Origin: CAYMLQ01 sp964390795
Lineage (GTDB): Bacteria > Verrucomicrobiota > Kiritimatiellia > RFP12 > UBA1067
DNA length: 17,197 bases
Direction: 5' to 3'
NCBI GenBank assembly: GCA_964390795.1
Contig: CAYMLQ010000087.1
Coordinates: forward strand, 1 to 17,197
Within the stretch, counting starts at the first letter, position 1, and every line of letters begins with the position of its first letter. The translations under genes were made by a program, and so were the position numbers. Of the stretch, positions 14,306 to 17,197 are shown in pieces. Below the pieces are notes generated by a model. The model was not told where the DNA came from. It saw only the letters and a program-made list of their open reading frames with translations, and did no database searches.

Positions 14306-16800
14306 TTGAGCTCGATGATGCCCCAGGTTGTGAGTTGCGGCAGCGTCAGGCGGAGCCCCTGCGCGTGGCGTTCGGGAACGAGGTGGACGGACGGCTCGCC
14401 AGGCACGTGCCAGACGGCCTGGCCGACCGCGCCCCAGCGCTCGGGGTTGCGCAGGGTGACGGTGACGCTGGCGTAGGTTTCGGCGCGTTCGCCGCCGTTG
14501 TCGCCGAGGTTCCAGTTCACGACGTGGATGGCACAGGTGCGGCGCTCACGGTTCACGCGCAAGAAGGCGTAGATGTTCTCGGGGCCCTCGAGGCGCAGAA
14601 GGTCGAGGTCTATGATGCGACAGAGCGCGGGGATGTCGGCACCTGCGGGCGCGAAGCGCACGAGGCCCGAGGCGCGGGCGGCGTTCAGCGCGGCCTGGTC
14701 TTCGGGGCAGAAGGTCGCGGCAGGGCTAAGTTCGACGAGCAGGCGCAGTCCGCGCAGGTCGTCGGCCCTCACGGGCACGCGCGCGTAGCGGCTCGCTCCC
14801 AGGATGATGTGGAAGGGTATTTGGCGCGCGGCGAGCTTGTTGCAGTACTCCAGATACGCGCCGGGCTCGTCGCCGTTGATCAGGACGCCGATTTCGGCTG
14901 CGGAGGCGTGCGCGTCGAGCGAAGCGCGCTGGTCGCGGATGAAGTCGTAGAGGTCGCCGTACTGGCCGCGCGTGCCGAAATAGCGCGGCTGGACGCCGGT
15001 GGCGTCGCTGCCCATGTAGAGGTCCCACGGCACGAGGTGCGTCTGGCCCAGCGCGTAGGTGGTGGCGATGGCGGCGCGGGTACGGGCGGTGCTGCGGGGA
15101 ATCGGCGAGATCACCTGCGTGATCCCTGCCGCCTCCGCGATCTTCGCACCGAAGACATACTCCAGGGCCGTCTGATACTCGGCGTTCTGCGACGACTCGC
15201 CGTGCAGGAAGTCGATCACGTCGACGCCGTACAGCACGTGGTCGCTGCGGAGCGGCGTGAGGAGCCCGTTGACCGAGACGGGGATGTAGTTGCTGGGAGA
15301 CCACAGGTTAAGCTGCTTGCGAAAATCCTTAAAAAACGCGCGCATGCTTTCGATCTGGAAATCGGCGAAGTCGGGCGTCAGCGGCAGCGTGCGGTAGCGT
15401 GCGCGATACGCAGCGGCGTCCGGCACGCCGTGCGCCTTGAGGTGCGCGCGATAGTCGAAGGTCGCGAGGTCGGCGACGCCCAGCCGCTTCAGTTCGTCGG
15501 CCGTGTGGCGCCGGGCGAGCCACTCGCGGAAGCCGCTGCGGCAGACGTCGCAGAAGCAGACTCCCCCGTTGCGCACCCAGCTCGCGTTCATCTCCCAGTC
15601 ATCGACGTGGAGCGAGTCCACGCCCGCGTCGACGAGCCGCTTGGCGTCGTCGAAAAAGAGCGTGCGGAAGGCGGGGTGGTTGCAGCAGCCGGTGAAAGTC
15701 TTGGGGCCGAAGGTCACCATCCACGACGGCGTGTTCTTGTCGCCGTCGAGGTTTTCGTGGCGGCCGGAGGCGTCGCCGGCATTGGCGCGGTTGGTGGTCG
15801 AGTGGGACTGGCCTTGCAGGCCGTTCAGCGTGCCCTGATAGTGGAGGCCCGCGCCCTGGACGCGGCGCATGAAGCCGGTTTCCGAGCCGTAGACCCAGAG
15901 GCAGTGGGTGGCGTGGAAGGACTGCATGACGTCGAACGCATTCGTGCGCGCCCAGCGCGTGGAGAAGGGAATGGCGGAGGGAGGGAGGCGGAAAGCAGTC
16001 GGAAGTCGGCAGTCGGCAGTCGGGCGTCCTGCCAACTCCGTCACAGCCGGGAGCGCGTATTCTTTCGCGGAGGCGAGGTCCGCGTCGAAGAGCGCGCGGA
16101 GATCGGCTTCGTCGAGCGTACCATGGAAGACGCGTACGCGGTCGAGCCAGCCGTTGAAGGGGCGGATGCCGCTGAAGTTGCCGAGCGCGAGTTCGCCGGT
16201 CGAGGCGCGGGTGCGCTCGGTGCGGGAGGCGTCGGCCGCGAAGGCGAAGGGCTGCTTGCGGCTGCCGACGTAGGCGGCGACGGTGTGAGGCGAGACGGCG
16301 ACGGCGAAGAAGCACCAGTCTTCCGTAAGCTTGAGACGGCTCTTGCCAGAGAGTGCGTACGTGGTTTTGCCGGGGTCAGCGCCCAGCGAGAGCGTGAGGC
16401 CGCTGGAATGCGGCAGCAGGTCCCACGCACCGGGCTTGTGCAGCAGGCGTGCGGGCGCGGTGCCGGGAGTCAGCGGGTTCTGCCGCGCCCAGAGCACGAG
16501 CGTGAAGCTGTCGAGGGCGTCGAGCGCGGGGTCCTTGAAAAGCGCGGCGCCGCCGGCGGGCGCGTCGGCCGACGTGCTGCCGCCGTGGCGTGATGCGGCG
16601 GTGAAGTCGAGGCAGCGGCCGAAGGGGCCGCAGCCGAAGCCGGGCTCTTCGCTCGGCGCGTAGGCGTGGAAGCGGGCGCTGCCTCCGAGGGTACCGGTGT
16701 TGACGAGGTTCGTCTCAAAGTCGAGGGAGACGAGCGGCACGTCGCTGGCGGCGGCGAAGGAAAAGACAAATAGACTAGATAAGGCGCTCATGTATGTCAT
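14302..16800 (-). CDS. Secreted LamG domain fused to a putative TIM-barrel glycoside hydrolase
   Basis: From the ATG at 16800 the product is 832 residues with a short signal peptide (SSLFVFSFAAAS, 8-19). Residues about 24-245 are a LamG/ConA-like lectin domain ending in the typical WLDRVRVFHGTLDEADLRAL (218-237). A repeat-derived linker follows at about 255-275. Residues about 285-680 look like a TIM-barrel hydrolase: VDSLHVDDWEMNAS (394-407) carries acidic residues at a strand end, followed by a Cys cluster, C415-F-C417-D-V-C420, as seen near the active site in GH42-like enzymes. The remainder, to TTWGIIELK, fits a glutaminase-like and a beta-sandwich domain. The exact family is uncertain. 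An ATG at 16863 would add 21 residues read partly from an intergenic repeat, so I prefer 16800 (16791 is also possible). No strong Shine-Dalgarno supports any of them. Confidence 0.75.
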   Translation of the reverse strand: MTYMSALSSLFVFSFAAASDVPLVSLDFETNLVNTGTLGGSARFHAYAPSEEPGFGCGPFGRCLDFTAASRHGGSTSADAPAGGAALFKDPALDALDSFTLVLWARQNPLTPGTAPARLLHKPGAWDLLPHSSGLTLSLGADPGKTTYALSGKSRLKLTEDWCFFAVAVSPHTVAAYVGSRKQPFAFAADASRTERTRASTGELALGNFSGIRPFNGWLDRVRVFHGTLDEADLRALFDADLASAKEYALPAVTELAGRPTADCRLPTAFRLPPSAIPFSTRWARTNAFDVMQSFHATHCLWVYGSETGFMRRVQGAGLHYQGTLNGLQGQSHSTTNRANAGDASGRHENLDGDKNTPSWMVTFGPKTFTGCCNHPAFRTLFFDDAKRLVDAGVDSLHVDDWEMNASWVRNGGVCFCDVCRSGFREWLARRHTADELKRLGVADLATFDYRAHLKAHGVPDAAAYRARYRTLPLTPDFADFQIESMRAFFKDFRKQLNLWSPSNYIPVSVNGLLTPLRSDHVLYGVDVIDFLHGESSQNAEYQTALEYVFGAKIAEAAGITQVISPIPRSTARTRAAIATTYALGQTHLVPWDLYMGSDATGVQPRYFGTRGQYGDLYDFIRDQRASLDAHASAAEIGVLINGDEPGAYLEYCNKLAARQIPFHIILGASRYARVPVRADDLRGLRLLVELSPAATFCPEDQAALNAARASGLVRFAPAGADIPALCRIIDLDLLRLEGPENIYAFLRVNRERRTCAIHVVNWNLGDNGGERAETYASVTVTLRNPERWGAVGQAVWHVPGEPSVHLVPERHAQGLRLTLPQLTTWGIIELK
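15997..16024. repeat. Four tandem AGTCGGN heptamers inside the hydrolase gene
   Basis: The heptamers AGTCGGA, AGTCGGC, AGTCGGC and AGTCGGG follow one another without gaps. On the coding strand they encode residues 259-268 (RPTADCRLPT) in the linker between the LamG and hydrolase domains. From memory, the same heptamer family is scattered between genes in many environmental bacteria and gives PTADCRL-type peptides when translated. Confidence 0.85.
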
Positions 16801-16861
16801 GGAGGTTCTCGCTTGTGCCTTACGGCTCGACAATGACAATAACAAACACGTTGTTTCTTTC

Positions 16862-16923
16862 ACACAGAGGCACAGAGTTCACAGAGAATTTCAATAACCC
16901 CTGTGCTCTCTGTGGCTCTGTGA
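16862..16923. repeat. CACAGAG-rich imperfect inverted repeat (hairpin)
   Basis: The arms 16862-16884 and 16901-16923 are reverse complements at 19 of 23 positions, around a 16-base loop. Both are built from CACAGAG units. The repeat lies in the 159-bp gap between the cut-off LamG gene and the hydrolase gene. It resembles a dispersed CTCTGTG-type intergenic repeat that I recall from many environmental genomes; no second full copy occurs in this window. Confidence 0.8.
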
Positions 16924-16959
16924 GAGATTCGATTGGGTTGCGGGCTCCGCCCGCATTGG

Positions 16960-17197
16960 TCAATCCCGGCGAGGTCGAGGGTCGATAAGGTCATCTCGTG
17001 TTCTGGATTGCCAGCGCGGATGGTCGCCGATACCGAAACGTTGGGCCAGGTCCTCTTCGATTGCCTCGACTTCGGCAACGTCGAGAGGGCGATCGTAGAC
17101 GATGATTTCGCCGAGATTGCCGGCGTGATTCTCGTTGCCTGTCCAGAAGGGCATGGCGAGATTGCCGCCGCCGAATTGTTTGACCACGGGCAGGTCG
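16960..17197 (-). CDS. C-terminal end of a LamG/ConA-like domain protein (cut by the right edge)
   Basis: The frame is open through the right edge and ends with TGA at 16960-16962, leaving 78 visible codons. The segment AGNLGEIIVYDRPLDVAEVEAI is the last strand and helix of a LamG-type lectin domain, matching the ends of the LamG domains in the next genes. RFGIGDHPRW and a charged tail follow. A GTG at 17185-17187 could be read as a start, but the in-frame residues upstream of it and the incomplete domain show that the gene begins beyond the window. It is the first visible gene of the leftward set. Its catalytic or other domains cannot be seen. Confidence 0.75.
   Translation of the reverse strand, partial: DLPVVKQFGGGNLAMPFWTGNENHAGNLGEIIVYDRPLDVAEVEAIEEDLAQRFGIGDHPRWQSRTRDDLIDPRPRRD

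Noticed and set aside
14287..16593. A 768-codon open frame on the plus strand opposite the hydrolase gene
   Set aside because: It is another GC-driven shadow with a low-complexity Val/Ala/Glu/Arg translation, and it contradicts the LamG and hydrolase motifs on the other strand.
14302..16863. Start of the hydrolase gene at 16863
   Set aside because: The additional 21 residues are polar, delay the signal peptide and are encoded by the edge of the intergenic CACAGAG repeat, so a start at 16800 or 16791 is more likely.
1..17197. CRISPR arrays, tRNA or rRNA genes, and riboswitches
   Set aside because: Reading both strands, I saw no regularly spaced repeats, no T-loop-like GTTCRANTC core in a cloverleaf context, and no known RNA-gene core.

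Overview
The window is a GC-rich stretch (hand count 43/60 G+C at 4081-4140) in which every gene I can support lies on the minus strand, so it reads right to left. Most genes encode exported, multidomain proteins for binding or cutting polysaccharides: right-handed beta-helices, LamG/ConA-like lectin domains, a BNR/Asp-box sialidase fold and a TIM-barrel-like hydrolase. They are accompanied by a secreted diheme protein resembling the HzsA-related family. LamG-rich secreted enzymes, an HzsA-related protein and a REP-associated tyrosine transposase (RAYT) together point to the Planctomycetota-Verrucomicrobiota-Lentisphaerota/Kiritimatiellota (PVC) group. No rRNA or housekeeping gene is present to fix the taxon more closely.

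Layout in transcription order (right to left): (1) 17197-16960, the C-terminal end of a LamG-type protein cut by the window edge; (2) 16962-16801, an intergenic region holding a CACAGAG-rich imperfect inverted repeat; (3) 16800-14302, a LamG plus putative glycoside hydrolase; (4) 14305-14075, a 76-residue unknown protein joined to both neighbours by overlaps; (5) 14091-10996, a beta-helix/FN3/Ig-like/LamG protein; (6) 10887-8047, a beta-helix lipoprotein resembling GH141; (7) 7897-6236, a sialidase-like beta-propeller with a lectin-like tail and lower GC; (8) 6147-5728, a pectate-lyase-superfamily protein that looks internally deleted; (9) 5731-2588, the HzsA-related diheme protein, whose start overlaps the stop of (8) as ATGA; (10) 2530-1414, a RAYT element with 23-bp imperfect terminal inverted repeats and an extra tandem copy of one end; (11) 1370-498, an AraC-family regulator; (12) 235-199, a strong intrinsic terminator lying within a doubtful small ORF, and the first codons of a possible further gene at the left edge.

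Taken together, genes 1-9 look like a polysaccharide or glycoconjugate degradation locus, plausibly controlled by the AraC regulator. Enzyme folds for side-chain, sialic-acid-like or uronate-type linkages sit beside a heme protein whose best-known relative is the alpha subunit of anammox hydrazine synthase. No SusC/SusD, TonB receptor, transporter or sulfatase is visible here. The most interesting points are the diheme HzsA-like protein coupled to a shrunken pectate-lyase gene, the small overlap-coupled ORF, a heptanucleotide repeat coding in frame inside an enzyme linker, and the RAYT element with its self-targeted-looking end. Family assignments come from reading the translations; no database search was run.
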